Positions 26,033 to 36,574 of a stretch of 64,000 nucleotides of DNA are shown here, one piece after another. The notes below the pieces were generated by a model. The model had not been told where the DNA came from and ran no database searches. It worked only from the letters and a program-made list of their open reading frames with translations. The number at the start of each line of letters is the position of its first letter. Position 1 is the stretch's first letter. This DNA is from Microvelia longipes (lineage: Eukaryota; Arthropoda; Insecta; Hemiptera; Veliidae): the NCBI GenBank assembly GCA_018340805.1, contig JACMZG010000008.1:53466904-53530903 (forward strand). Direction: 5' to 3'. A program made the position numbers and the translations under genes.

Positions 26033-28100
26033 TGAAAATAATATTCATTTTAATTCTATGTCACCATAAAAAAATGTTCAAGCAACATAGGTAGAAAGTT
26101 ATCGCGGAATTTGAGGAAGTTTGAGGAATTCATTCTAAAATCGTTTAAGATAATAAATAAATGCATCAGTTAATTTAACATATCATACTCGAGAGGGATA
26201 ATCTTTCATAAAGATAAGAACACATTTCACCTGAGTTTTAAGCAATGAAACAAAAAAGGTTATTCAATGGTTAAAAAGTGGAATGATAAGAGGGCCATAC
26301 AATCCAATATACGAAGTGCTCGTCCATTGAATTCTCTTGTCTTCAAGGGTATTGATAAGACACGATCTAGTTGTGATCAATAAAATGCACTCAAAACTGA
26401 TAGGCTCATAAAGTAGAAAATTGAATCCAAAGAAGTCAATCATACAATGAATAGTTGTATAATTGAAATATATCATGAATATCAAGAAAGCATAATTAAA
26501 ACAGCTAATAATTGAGCTGTTAGTCCCGATGGATTGGTATAAACGCGGTTCTTATTTCCCTCCCAAAGAGCCTATTCCAAAAAGGAAAAGCAATGCATTA
26601 GGACGTTACTTTGTCAATATTAACAGCTCGCTAACCCATTAACCTATCAACTGGGGCCATTGGTATAAATCATACTTTGATCAATCCAATATATACATGC
26701 GAACTGAGGCCCGTGGCCATTTCAAGAGAAAAACAGTAAGTAAGAAATAAGAAACCTTGTCAGCCTGGGTAACGTGAAAACAATCTAACAAAGTCATAAT
26801 TAAAAATCTGACCAACAAATTGTTAAAATAATGTTTACTTGTGAAGAATCAGGCATTGGAAAATATAGTAAGGCCCAACTATAAATTTAAATAATAGGAA
26901 AAAAATGAACACTAAAAGTCAGAAATGAAGTATAAGGTAATCCAATTTCTAGGGTGCAATAACTTAGGATCGATTAAAGAATCAAATTCGACTCATGTCA
27001 TGACGCCTATCCCATTAAAAGATCACTATAACGCTAAAAGTATTAGAATACTGTAATATTGTTCAAATAAATAAATAATAGGTAGCCAGCCATTCAACTA
27101 TTTTTTTTTCTTTCACAAAGCCTTGAAAATTGTAAATAGTCATCGTTGACAGCCAACTTTTTATTAATTTCACTACTTTAAACACATAATAAACTATTTA
27201 TAATAAACTACTATTATGTGTTTAAATTTTAAATAAACTATTTAATGTTAAATCTTTAAGGCTCTTTTGTACTGCCATAGAGTCCTGACCAGGTAAGTTA
27301 AGGGCCCTTTAAGGTCCTAGTCTTCCGTTTAAGAGCTTTAAAGGTCCAAGTATAAAGAACGAGGGCCTTAAAGAACAATCTTTAGGTAAAAAATTGAAAA
27401 TATTTGTCTCTATAGGAGCTCTTTAGACCCTACCTGAGAGTTCACAAACTCAAAAAAGCCCTTTTGACTCTTGTATTTTATAAATTGTATCAATATTAAA
27501 TATGTTAATCATTTATTTAATTTTCATTGTTTTTTCTTAAAGTTTATTATTGGTTATTATTTGGCCTGCCACCCTCGCCCTAAATGACCGAAAAACAGTG
27601 AGAAAATTAAAAGTTGTACGCCCTCCAAATTTTAAAAATTACAATCAATATCAAAACTCAAATCGAAAGAACCTAACACAAGATATGTTTATCTCATAGA
27701 TGATACAAAACTACGGTCATTATTCCAAATTGACTTAGCACAGCATTATTCGCATTTATTTAGAGCTTTGTATGAGGTTATTTTTCAAAATTTTCTGCTA
27801 ATTTCCCTTGACAAATCCGATAAGTATGCACGGGTTTTAAAGCAAAACTTGAAAATTTAAGCATCAAAAAAATTGTCACCTATTTTAAAGAAAATTCGCC
27901 TAGTGGAACTTTAAATTGTGCAGACTATTTTGCTGATCCTTTTTGCGGGATCAGCAAATGAGGTTTGTAATCACAACATAATTTCCAATAGAATTCGTGT
28001 CCTTGACGAGATTGATTTTCAACCAAGTTTAATTAAAAATATGGTGTCAACAAGATTTATCTAGATATATACATCATACACACATAGACACACACACAGA
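26033..28100. other. No gene recognised; one 13-bp stem-loop
   Basis: AT-rich. A stem-loop at 27179-27191/27212-27224 ('taaacacataata') is the only clear structure. The block 27260-27440 has recurrent 'aagggccctttaaggtcc'-like words but no open frame. Confidence 0.4.
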
Positions 28101-28101
28101 T

Positions 28102-28180
<79 letters not shown>
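28101..28180. repeat. (AT)n microsatellite
   Basis: AT repeats with three phase switches. Confidence 0.95.
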
Positions 28181-28182
<2 letters not shown>

Positions 28183-28318
28183 CACGCAACGCATAAGAAC
28201 TGTCTTAAAGATGATAAAGCACATAGTACAAATATTTTACTTATCGTATTCATAAACAAAATGTACTATTTACAAAGGTACTTCAAATATACTTTAAGCA
28301 GATTAGAAAGAAATTATC

Positions 28319-28348
28319 GTGTAAACAAGGTTTAAACCTTGTTTACAC
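28319..28348. repeat. Perfect 30-bp palindrome
   Basis: 'gtgtaaacaaggttt' is followed directly by its reverse complement, with no spacer. Confidence 0.95.
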
Positions 28349-30159
28349 TACAAAAGTTTCCGACTTCATGAATGACAATTTAGAACTATTTCTAGGTGTT
28401 TAACCTTATAAGGATGTCTTACACCTCATAAGAATTCTCAGTGTCGAGAAAAACAGAGTGGAGTAAGAACATGTGAGCATGTTGTCACCAAGAAAAACTT
28501 ATAAAAAAGTGATAACAAATACACATGTACAGTTATAGATTAGAACATACCGAATACTTAATTTAAAATAAACATTTAGATATTTCAGGTAACCTGTAAG
28601 TAATATTTGCAATTTATATCTGACAGTAACAAAGTCTAGATGTAATGGTGAAGAAACAAAAGAATTATAGCAACAATAAACAAAGTACATACCTAAGATT
28701 GAAGGTGACGAACTCACTGTAACACTGACAGACTCAAACCCCAGATATCATTTAAATACTTCGCACTGCTAAGTTTATATTTAAGTACAGGTTTCGGTAA
28801 CGATAGACAAAAAGGTTATACAGATCGTGATGGCTAATGAATAAGCAATTAATTTGATCTTTAATTAGATGAAGTTATTTGCTAAGTTTACTTTCTAATT
28901 AAGTACTTTAAATCTATTATAAGATGGTTTTGAGGTTGCGATGGAAAATTCCGATACGGACGGATACAGAGATGTAAAGAGGGAGCGAACGAGAGTCGTC
29001 CCACTCGAGAGTCCGGAACACTACTGAGTCAGCCGGCTTGGAATGAGAGTAAACACGAGGAGTGGGGATGGCAAAGGAATACTTGGGATAGAGTACGCGG
29101 GGGTTATCGTCCCACTCTCTCACTCACACGAGTATCTGATATATCTATCTCCTTCTAACACATTGCCTCGTGCCTACTAATACATCAACACACTCTCTTA
29201 CTCGGTATTCAGGTATACATAAAAACTTCTACCTATACACACACCTACATACATCCCACCCACACACACAAACACACACCACAGGAGTAAGAGAGGTGAG
29301 AGTGGTCGGGCGTCATAGTGTCCTCCCCAGCTTGAAAACATTGTCCTGGTACTTCACCCAAAAAACGATAACACACAGAAGAACACGTTACAAGCCCTGA
29401 TTTCTTTTTTTAAAAATCGTTAGCCTAAAAATATTTTCTCATACAAAATTAACTTTTAAAACTCCCTAAACGGCATTAACAAAATCCAGATTCATAAACA
29501 AAAATTGATCCGTAAAGCAGCATCATCATTCTTTGTTTGTTCAAAAAGTAAACATTAAAGGCAACTACAAAGTCTAGTCTGTCTATAGTAAGCAAAAAAT
29601 AGAAGTGTTAAGAAACATAGTCAAAACAAATTTCTTGGAAATATAAGAAATAGATAACAGATCAAATATTTTAATTTATACAAATTAAAATATTTTATTT
29701 TTTATTGGACTAAGCTTATATTTTAGCTTAATCATGAAGCTAGTGTTTGAAGTGTTGGGAACACTTACAAATTATTACTTCCGTTTATTATTTTAATAAT
29801 ATGGGTAGATCTATATTTAGTTTACTTCCAACCACTACAGTGTTTACTTTGTTACATAATAAACAAAATATTTAAATAAATTTTATCTTATTATCACATC
29901 AATAAATTCTAATTTCAAAACTATTGTTGATAATGATATACAAGATGACGACATCGCCCTAGTTTAAACAAGTTTTATACAGCTCGAATTAAGTGTAGCC
30001 TACACCTCTGGTCTATTAGTATTTTAGATGTAATTTATCTGTAAATTATCTCATAACATGCGTATTTTAATAGTGGGGATGTAAAGAAGGGTACTAATCT
30101 TCTAGAATTTTAAAATTTCATTTCACAAATTACCAGGTTGAGAACATTAAAAAATCAGG
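28349..30159. other. Unassigned; GC/CA-rich block at 28940-29400
   Basis: 28940-29400 is less AT-rich, has two 'cgtcccactc' boxes and CA-rich stretches, and is open on both strands for 68-76 codons, but shows no recognisable protein. The rest is AT-rich. Confidence 0.35.
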
Positions 30160-30875
30160 TGAGCGGTACCTCAGAACATTATCATTATCAAATATTCAGA
30201 CTCGATTCGTCGCGCGATGGTCCACATGCCGAACGAATTTCATTTGGAATGCGTGTTTCCATTCTTAACAATCAATACAATTCTTGTTTAAGGTTCAGGT
30301 TTATGCTTTATAACTTGATAAGGTACTCAATTAGTATTTTTTCTGTACTTTTCAAAAATATGCGCATAATTATCCTATTGGTTATACAAAACTGTGCCTT
30401 TAAAAATGGCAAGGCACACTATTATTTACACTATTTTATACCCCAGATGTTTTTTATGATAAATACAAAAAAATAATCACGAGAAGTGCTTGATAATTGA
30501 GTAACTGATGCTCAAGTTATAATGCATCAACCGAAACCTTAGCAAGAAATGGATTGTTATGCAGGGAAAAATTCCAAAAGTAATTCGCCCGACCTTCGGA
30601 CCGGGTAAATGTCGTCAAAACAATCTGGTTTTCAATAGGGTTCGAGTCCACCCAAGGTTGATTTTTAGTACCAAGTTTGATTTAAAAATATTTATCCGCT
30701 GGTGATGATGATAGCGGGTGTACATGATTTGTCTAGAAATATAAAGTTCCGTGAAACGTGTTTTTTCCTGATCAGGGACCTTTGAAAATTTGTACATGGG
30801 CCGAGGTTCGATTTCTGGGAAAGGCGACGACGTTTATCACATTAGCGAATTTTTCCCAAAGGAAATCCGCTATAA
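30160..30875 (-). repeat. Family B copy, old, reverse orientation
   Basis: Contains 'gcgatggtccacatgccga', 'gaatgcgtgtttcc', 'gtgcttgataattgagtaac', 'aatctggttttcaataggg' and terminal 'ttagcgaatttttcc', the same modules as 38265-39938 but diverged. Its beginning also carries the R-like phrase 'gcggtacctcagaac'. Confidence 0.6.
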
Positions 30876-31481
30876 GTTAGAGAAATATTTCTCTTGAGCC
30901 AAGAAAATTATTTACTATATTATTTTTATTCAAACTGAAAGAACTTTTCTAATCCAACCCTGTAATAGTGATGAATCTTACAAAAACCATTGTACTACAG
31001 CACAGGAATAAATAGACATATAGAACAGAATCAAATAAACATTTTTTTGCTTCTATTCAGAAATTTAGGAAAGCAAAACTGTTTGGCAGCTAAAATTTAG
31101 ACAAGGAATTTTGAAACTAAATTACTTAACTGGTTACAACCAATCACCCACGCAATATTTACACAGAACAATGCAAACAGGTTGAAATTTTAATCAAATC
31201 TTATCGAAGCACAATCAATTTGAGATTTGTAGGATAAACATAATTTGCAAATCAGTCGCACTCATGTGGGGCCACTCATCTACCAGAGGTAACATTATAA
31301 TAACAGCCATCTTATCATTTTCTATTCACAACAAAACTTTGTAAACTCAAAAAATTACACGAACTTGAGTTAAAAAAATGCACCTTTGTTTTCAGGATTA
31401 AAACTAGTTAACTAAGCTATTAAATGGTTTTTATGTTTGGTTAAGTAAACATTTAACAGTTAACTGGACCATGACTCTGAA
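30876..31481. other. No gene recognised
   Basis: AT-rich with no open frame of note. The missing 5' part of the LINE that follows was not found here. Confidence 0.4.
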
Positions 31482-32400
31482 ATATATCAATTTGCTGACG
31501 ATTCCTCAGTTACCTTGAAAGCTAAAAAATCATCACTGATTAATGTCAACGACACTAAAAAAGTAATAAATGATTGGTTCCAAGCTAATTGTCTTCATCT
31601 TAATGAAGACAAACTAGCATTATTTTTTCTCCTTAAGAGAGATCTTGGTGAGCACAGCCAGAAAAATTGTGCTAAACTTCTTGAGTAACATTAGATCAGA
31701 AATTATTGTGGAACATCATACAAGTAATCCACGAATAAGCTTAGTACTGTCATATTTCTCCTAGTAAGACTGAAAAGTATTATATCAGCAAGTTTTTGAA
31801 AATTGTTTACTTCTCTAACTTTGAAAGCAGATTACGATACGGATTAAGACTGTGGGGCTCTTGCTCATCTACTAAAGACGTTTTTTTCTGCTACAAAAAA
31901 GAGCTATCCGTATACTAGAGGAGTTAAACAAATAGAAACTTGCAACCTCTCTTTGTCAAATGGAGAATTATGACAGTCTATGGCTTATATATTATGGAAT
32001 GTTTAAAGCATGTTTTGGGGATTTGGGCTCTAAAACAAAAACAAGGTATGAGCTCCATCGCTACGAGACTAGGAGAGGTTGTGACCTCAAACTACCATCA
32101 GTAAGACTTAATAAAACCTACAAAGGTCCTAGTTTCATGGAAATAAAAATATATAATCACCTACCAGATGGTATAAGAGCTTTAAAACCTCAAAAATGCT
32201 TAAACAAAGTCAAAGAAGTATTATTGCTTAATCCTATGTATGAACTAAATGATTATTTTAATTTGAACTTCAATAATTTGTAATTTTTTCTGTTTTTTTC
32301 TCATTTGTAATGTAAAGTGAATTTGTTGACTAAACCAAGAATTGCTTGTAAATTTGATGGTTGTAAAATTATATAAAAATAAAAAATAAATAAAAGTATG
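31482..32400 (+). pseudogene. Non-LTR retrotransposon (jockey/CR1-type) 3' fragment
   Basis: Remnant of a LINE ORF2 from RT motif C to the C-terminus. In order: 'YQFADDSS' (catalytic Asp pair) at 31485, 'INDWFQANCLHLNEDK' (post-motif C region), 'LRYGLRLWGS' near 31833, 'LLQKRAIRIL' near 31891 in the next frame, and a 107-codon open stretch (31960-32283) with the family tail 'GPSFMEIKIYNHLPDGIR'. Upstream domains are missing, the usual 5' truncation of LINEs. There are at least two frame breaks; the one near 31880 is a missing base in a T7 run. The 3' end has AATAAA-type repeats near 32380. Non-functional. Confidence 0.8.
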
Positions 32401-32781
32401 GTCTGAGGAATACTTTAATCGTATCAAATTTATTGAAAAATTTGACTTATGTGCTTTTTCCCACTGACCTAAGAGTTATACTGTTAAAATAGTGCTGCCA
32501 TCTAGTGAAACTATAACTAAACTACACCAAGAATGTGGTCTTCAGCGCTCCTCGCGGCAAATAGAAGAACTCCCAGCTGTACAATAAAATTGTATGCCCT
32601 ACAAAAACTCTTCTATTTACAGTGGATGCAACCTTTGCATTTTACGTTCTATACAACAGAGAATAAACCTTAGCTCACTACCACAGAAAAAAATATTTAT
32701 CGAACGATTATCACTTAAAAAATTTTTTTTGGACAGTGTTATTTTTACTTGGTTCGTGTTTTTTTTGGTTAGGTGTTTTTA
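32401..32781. other. No gene recognised
   Basis: AT-rich spacer between the LINE fragment and the Penelope-type repeats. Confidence 0.4.
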
Positions 32782-32854
32782 AACATGGTTAAGAATGAAT
32801 AAACACACTTGAGTTAAAAAAAAATATTGTCAAACCACAATAAGTACATAAAAT

Positions 32855-32902
32855 GAAAACTGACCGGTTTCAACTATAAATCAGTCATCGTCAGAGTACA
32901 TT
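32855..32902 (-). ncRNA. Hammerhead ribozyme candidate (type I, minimal)
   Basis: On the minus strand: CTGACGA (32888-32894), a stem II of about 5 bp, GAAA (32868-32871), then CCGG and the cleavage triplet GTC. The three bases after GTC (AGT) pair with ACT just before CTGACGA, giving a 3-bp stem I. Stem III is the self-complementary ACCGGT, which would need a dimer. One extra U follows CTGACGA before stem II. Confidence 0.55.
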
Positions 32903-33027
32903 TATAAACATAAAGTTTATAAATGTACAACATAAAGATTATTAATGTAGATTATAATAATGAAGATTATAAATGTAAAACATAAAGAGTACAATTTATA
33001 AACTATAAAGTTTATTTAGAGTTTATA

Positions 33028-33072
33028 AATGTACTCTGACGATGACTAATTTATAGTTGAAACCAATCAGTT
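33028..33072 (+). ncRNA. Hammerhead ribozyme candidate, degenerate partner
   Basis: CTGACGA at 33036-33042 and GAAA at 33059-33062, but 'CCAATC' replaces 'CCGGTC', so the self-complementary helix III is lost. Probably inactive. Confidence 0.4.
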
Positions 33073-33182
33073 TTCTTTTTATGTACTTATTGTGGTTTGA
33101 CAATAAAATATTTTTAAGCTCAAGTGTGTTTATTAATTCTTCTTAACCATGTTTAATACCACAAAATCTATGTCAAAACAAC

Positions 33183-33194
33183 TAATGATTAAGG
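33183..33194. repeat. Target site duplication, left
   Basis: 'taatgattaagg', repeated exactly at 36563-36574, bounds the Penelope-like element. Confidence 0.9.
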
Positions 33195-33275
33195 TAATGA
33201 AAGAAAAGAAGTCTCTCCACAAAATAAAACTTTATTGGCAAAGCGCTTTCAACCTAACTAGAGGCCATCATCTGA

Positions 33276-33612
33276 CTCCTACTGTCAGTCTGACTCTCAT
33301 ATCTAATAAGAAAACATAGACTCACTTCTCTTCTTCTTTACATCTCAACGGTAGTTATTTTATTTATTTTTGCTTATTTTATTTATTACGTTTTTTGTAA
33401 TTTATTTTTGTCTCCATTCATACTTTTGCTCATCTTTTGTTAAATAATTCTTTCGTGTTTTACTTATTTTATTTGCTTGTTTGTTAGGTTTTGCACTGAT
33501 GATGGCCTCTAGTTAGGTTGAAAGCGCTTTGCCAATAAAGTTTTATTTTGTGGAGAGACTTCTTTTCTTTCATTATTTATAATGGACTCCATTCACGCTC
33601 ACTCTAAGGATA
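33276..33612 (+). repeat. Left terminal direct repeat (pLTR)
   Basis: 337 bp, starts 'ctcctactgtcagtctgac' and ends 'actctaaggata'. Matches 36226-36562. Contains a hammerhead-like core and the start codon of the coding region (33582). Confidence 0.93.
33489..33540 (+). ncRNA. Hammerhead ribozyme candidate in left pLTR
   Basis: CTGATGA (33496-33502), stem II GGCCT/AGGTT, GAAA (33520-33523), GCGC, then U-U at 33528-33529 as the cleavage site. TGC after the site pairs with GCA before CTGATGA. Helix III is the self-complementary AGCGCT, as expected of the minimal dimeric hammerheads known from Penelope-like elements. An extra U sits between CTGATGA and stem II. Confidence 0.65.
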
Positions 33613-34781
33613 TAGTTACGGCAGGTCAAGCCACCCTGAGCGATTCAAACTTCTCAAGTAAGTTTAATAGAATAAGTAAAGAAACTTTAAAAGAAATAGA
33701 TTCATATGACAATAGCAAGTTGGAAAACAAATATAAGTATTTACGAGTGAAAGAAGAAATGGCAAGAAAGAATATTTGGTTTATTAACCAGTGTATTGTT
33801 CTTTGTTTAATCCCAATTTTTCTTTTACGTTATGGTATTAATAAATTAAACGTTGCTATTAATATGAAGAATAAAATTTGCAACCTATTACTAAAGGAAG
33901 AATTACATCGCTGGTATGCAATAAGGGATAACACTAGACATTATCATTTGTATATAAGGAAGAAACTCGTAACCATACACGGGGAAAATAAGATAGATAA
34001 CTTAGACTCCTGTATACAAAATATTGTTATTAATAAAGGAAGACGAAAACAAAACAACCTAGTGTCAAAAATTAATAAATTGAAATCGTCAACATCTGAT
34101 AAAAATAAAAACAATATTAACGATAGTACTAATCAAGGTATACATAATTCTACAACTAAAACCCCGATGACGTCATATAGTAATCAGAATATTGAACCAT
34201 CCAACAATTTATCTCCGATGACGTCACATAATACAGTGACTAGTATTTCTTCTTTACAGTCTCATAGCTTCCACCCACGTACTCAGTTTATAAATATTAA
34301 TCCTGAAATATTTAATGTTGAGGAGAAACTCATGCTAGATAATGGTTTAAAGTATTGCCCTAACTTTGTTCCAACTTATGATCTAGCCCAATTAGCTTCT
34401 GCCATAGACTCTATTCCGAAAATAGACAACAATATTAAAACTGAGTGCTCCAAACAATTGACTAAGTCAATTAAAAATAATCATAATATAGGACAGTCCC
34501 AAACTAATAAAATAAATAAAGATATGAAGACGCTTAAAAGTATAAAGAAAAAGATTTCCGATGAAAATCTGATTGTAATAAAAGCGGACAAAGGGAACTG
34601 TACTGTTGTTATGAATAAGAATGAGTATACAACAAATATCAAAGATTTTTTAACTGTTAACAATTACAAAAAACTAGATGCTGATCCTACAAATAATTAT
34701 CAAGATAAGGTTAAACAATTTTTGAAGTCTGATAAGTCAATTTTTCCTGAGAATTTTTATCCGCTTAGTCTTAAAAAATGA
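33582..34781 (+). pseudogene. Penelope-like ORF, N-terminal part (piece 1)
   Basis: 399 codons, starting at the ATG inside the left pLTR. Residues 1-10 are encoded by the repeat itself. A basic/hydrophobic segment at 57-90 ('KEEMARKNIWF...LLRYGINKL') matches in position the conserved N-terminal helix of Penelope proteins. 150-235 is a low-complexity N/S/T-rich linker. 246-262 ('VEEKLMLDNGLKYCPNF') and 332-349 ('VIKADKGNCTVVMNKNEY') are signature motifs of the Penelope RT N-terminal extension and RT motif 1. The frame ends at 'LSLKK' in an A6 run; coding continues in the frame of piece 2, which overlaps by 4 bases, so one base appears to be missing. Read as a broken part of a single polyprotein. 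Confidence 0.85.
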
Positions 34782-35632
34782 ACCCTTTACCACCAAGATT
34801 TTATGGAATAATTAAAGTTCATAAAAATAATAAAATAAGACCTATTCTTCCTTTTTGTGGTTCCCCAACTGAAGATTTAGGAAAGTATTGCAATAAATTA
34901 TTTTTAAAAGTAACAAATTTTAAAGCTGTGGATGGTGTTAGTAATAGTTTAGAGTTTGTACAAACGTTGCAATCACTTCAACTCCCTTCGCAGTTCATTA
35001 TGGTGTCATTTGACGTTGTGGATTTATTCACCAGCATTCCGTCTGATATATGCTTAAGACTACTTAAACCTATTTTAGAACAAAAATCTTCCGACTTAAT
35101 ATTCAACACTGAACTTATGGAAGGTCTTGAACTTTGTCTTAGTCAGGATTATTTTTGCTATGATGGTGAGTTCTATAGTGGCAAAGGAGGCCTAGCAATG
35201 GGTGCTCCTCTATCGGCGTTAGGTGCTAACGTTTATATGCACTTTTTCTACCGCGAATATGTCAATGATCACCATAATCCATTTCTTAAATATATTTATT
35301 TATGGAAAAGGTATGTGGATGATGTGTTTGTCATTTGGACCGGTTCTATGGACCAGCTTCTTTCTTTTCTTGAATATCTAAATAAATGCAGAAAATCCAT
35401 TAATTTTACGCACGAAATTGAGGATAATGGAAGACTTAATTTTCTTGATATTTCAATTTATAGAAATGAAGACAGTTTAAGGTTCGAAGTCTACAGAAAA
35501 CCAACAGCGACAGACAACGTCATCCCTGCCAACTCCCAACATCCGTGGATCCACAAAATGGCTGCGTTCAACTCGTTCGTTCATAGACTTATCAACTACC
35601 CTCTGGATGACCTAGCCTATAGTAAAAGCTAA
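34778..35632 (+). pseudogene. Penelope-like ORF, reverse transcriptase core (piece 2)
   Basis: 284 codons. Synthesises cDNA from the element's RNA at the nicked target. Visible motifs: 'PPRFYGIIKVHK' (5-16) and 'RPILPFCGSP' (21-30), motif A 'SFDVVDLFTSIP' (77-88, catalytic Asp79), motif B 'GGLAMGAPLS' (137-146), motif C 'YVDD' (179-182), then 'NFLDISIYRN' and 'VYRKPTATDN' as in the Penelope thumb region. Catalytic residues are intact. The first ATG is not a natural start: it lies directly at the frame break with piece 1. The frame ends in 'YSKS' at an AAAA run, and homology continues one frame over, again a one-base loss. Confidence 0.9.
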
Positions 35633-35652
35633 ATACGATCCATAATATAGCT

Positions 35653-35865
35653 TTGGCTAATGGTTATAATGTAAATATGATAGATAACCTTATTAGGAAG
35701 AAAAGTCGTAAGTTGGCTCTAAAAGCTATGAGCGACGGGTCTGAAACTAGTCAAGACAACCTTCAATGGTGTTCTATTCCCTATTTAGGAACTATTTCAC
35801 AGCGCATTGCATCTGTTCTTAAAAGGAATAATGTTAGGGTAAGCTTTTTTGTAACAGGACCTTAA
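35653..35865 (+). pseudogene. Penelope-like ORF, RT C-terminus/linker (piece 3)
   Basis: 70 codons from the first ATG, but the coding sense extends upstream in this frame to about 35628 ('LNTIHNIALANGY'). This is the region between the RT thumb and the endonuclease, with 'NMIDNLIRKK' and 'WCSIPYLGTISQRIASVLKRNNV', the usual 'PYL/PY-G-x-x' segment of Penelope linkers. It ends beside a T6 run; the next piece is one frame over. No independent function expected. Confidence 0.8.
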
Positions 35866-35866
35866 G

Positions 35867-36269
35867 AAACCTTTTAAGCAGCGTAAAAGACCCTGTACCG
35901 CATTTATACAGAAGTGGTATTTACATGGTGCAATGTGGCATATGCCAAGTGGAATATTTAGGTCAAACAGGGAGGAACATAATCACGAGGGCGCGGGAAC
36001 ATCAATCTAGAACGAACAGCAAATTTTATCAACATTTGTCAGCTGAAAATCATTTTAATGGCCCTCATAAAGTCGGTTGTCTTCATTTTGTGAACAAAGG
36101 TCGGAAAATGGACTTTCTGGAAAAATTGGAGATTGAAAGGAGTCAGAATAGAGTTGGCGATCTAAACATAAATGAGAGAGGAGAATCATCCCCCCTTCTG
36201 AGAGCTATGCTACAAGCGCCATCGCCTCCTACTGTCAGTCTGACTCTCATATCTAATAAGAAAACATAG
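35867..36269 (+). pseudogene. Penelope-like ORF, GIY-YIG endonuclease (piece 4)
   Basis: The first ATG is at 35925 (114 codons), but homology begins upstream near 35867 ('RNLLSSVKDP'), so the GIY strand ('SGIYMVQCG') precedes that ATG. The domain nicks DNA to prime reverse transcription. Seen: GIY, then 'EYLGQTGR' as the YIG strand, 'ITRAREH' with the catalytic Arg, 'FLEKLEIERSQN' with the expected metal-binding Glu, and 'LNINERGE' with the C-terminal Asn. 'CGIC' suggests a metal-binding Cys pair. The stop lies inside the right pLTR. All core residues are present; only the frame is broken upstream. Confidence 0.88.
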
Positions 36270-36562
36270 ACTCACTTCTCTTCTTCTTTACATCTCAACG
36301 GTAGTTATTTTATTTATTTTTGCTTATTTTATTTATTACGTTTTTTGTAATTTATTTGTCTCCATTCATACCTTTTGCTCATCTTTTGCTAAATAATTCT
36401 TTCGTGTTTTACTTATTTTATTTGCTTGTTTGTTAGGGTTTTGCACTGATGATGGCCTCTAGTTAGGTTGAAAGCGCTTTGCCAATAAAGTTTTATTTTG
36501 TGGAGAGACTTCTTTTCTTTCATTATTTATAATGGACTCCATTCACGCTCACTCTAAGGATA
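36226..36562 (+). repeat. Right terminal direct repeat (pLTR)
   Basis: 337 bp, with a few small substitutions and indels relative to the left repeat. The stop codon of the endonuclease frame (36267-36269) lies inside it. It ends exactly where the target duplication begins. Confidence 0.93.
36439..36490 (+). ncRNA. Hammerhead ribozyme candidate in right pLTR
   Basis: Same core as the left repeat: CTGATGA at 36446-36452, GAAA at 36470-36473, AGCGCT helix III, identical stem II. Two tandem-spaced copies on one transcript would release a unit-length RNA if active. Confidence 0.65.
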
Positions 36563-36574
36563 TAATGATTAAGG
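36563..36574. repeat. Target site duplication, right
   Basis: 'taatgattaagg', identical to 33183-33194. Confidence 0.9.

Larger units (their letters stand above)
32782..33157. repeat. Head-to-head inverted repeat with hammerhead-like motifs
   Basis: Arms at 32782-32912 and 33022-33157 are inverted copies ('aacatggttaagaat' at the outer ends). Each arm ends inward in a hammerhead-like core. The arrangement resembles the terminal repeats of the adjacent Penelope-like element but the sequence differs, so this is probably a remnant of a second Penelope family. Confidence 0.75.
33195..36562 (+). mobile_element. Penelope-like retroelement, nearly full length (3,368 bp)
   Basis: Order: a short inverted copy of the terminal repeat (33195-33272), left direct repeat (33276-33612), a coding region with RT and GIY-YIG endonuclease in four open pieces, right direct repeat (36226-36562). 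It is flanked by a 12-bp target duplication 'taatgattaagg'. The direct repeats differ by only a handful of bases, which points to a recent insertion. The organisation with a partial inverted repeat at the 5' end and hammerhead motifs in the repeats is that described for Penelope-like elements. The ORF is broken by three apparent one-base losses. Confidence 0.93.

Noticed and set aside
34770..34785. Programmed -1 frameshift between Penelope pieces 1 and 2
   Set aside because: T-AAA-AAA-T does not fit the X-XXY-YYZ rule well and two further breaks of the same type follow, so missing bases are the simpler explanation.
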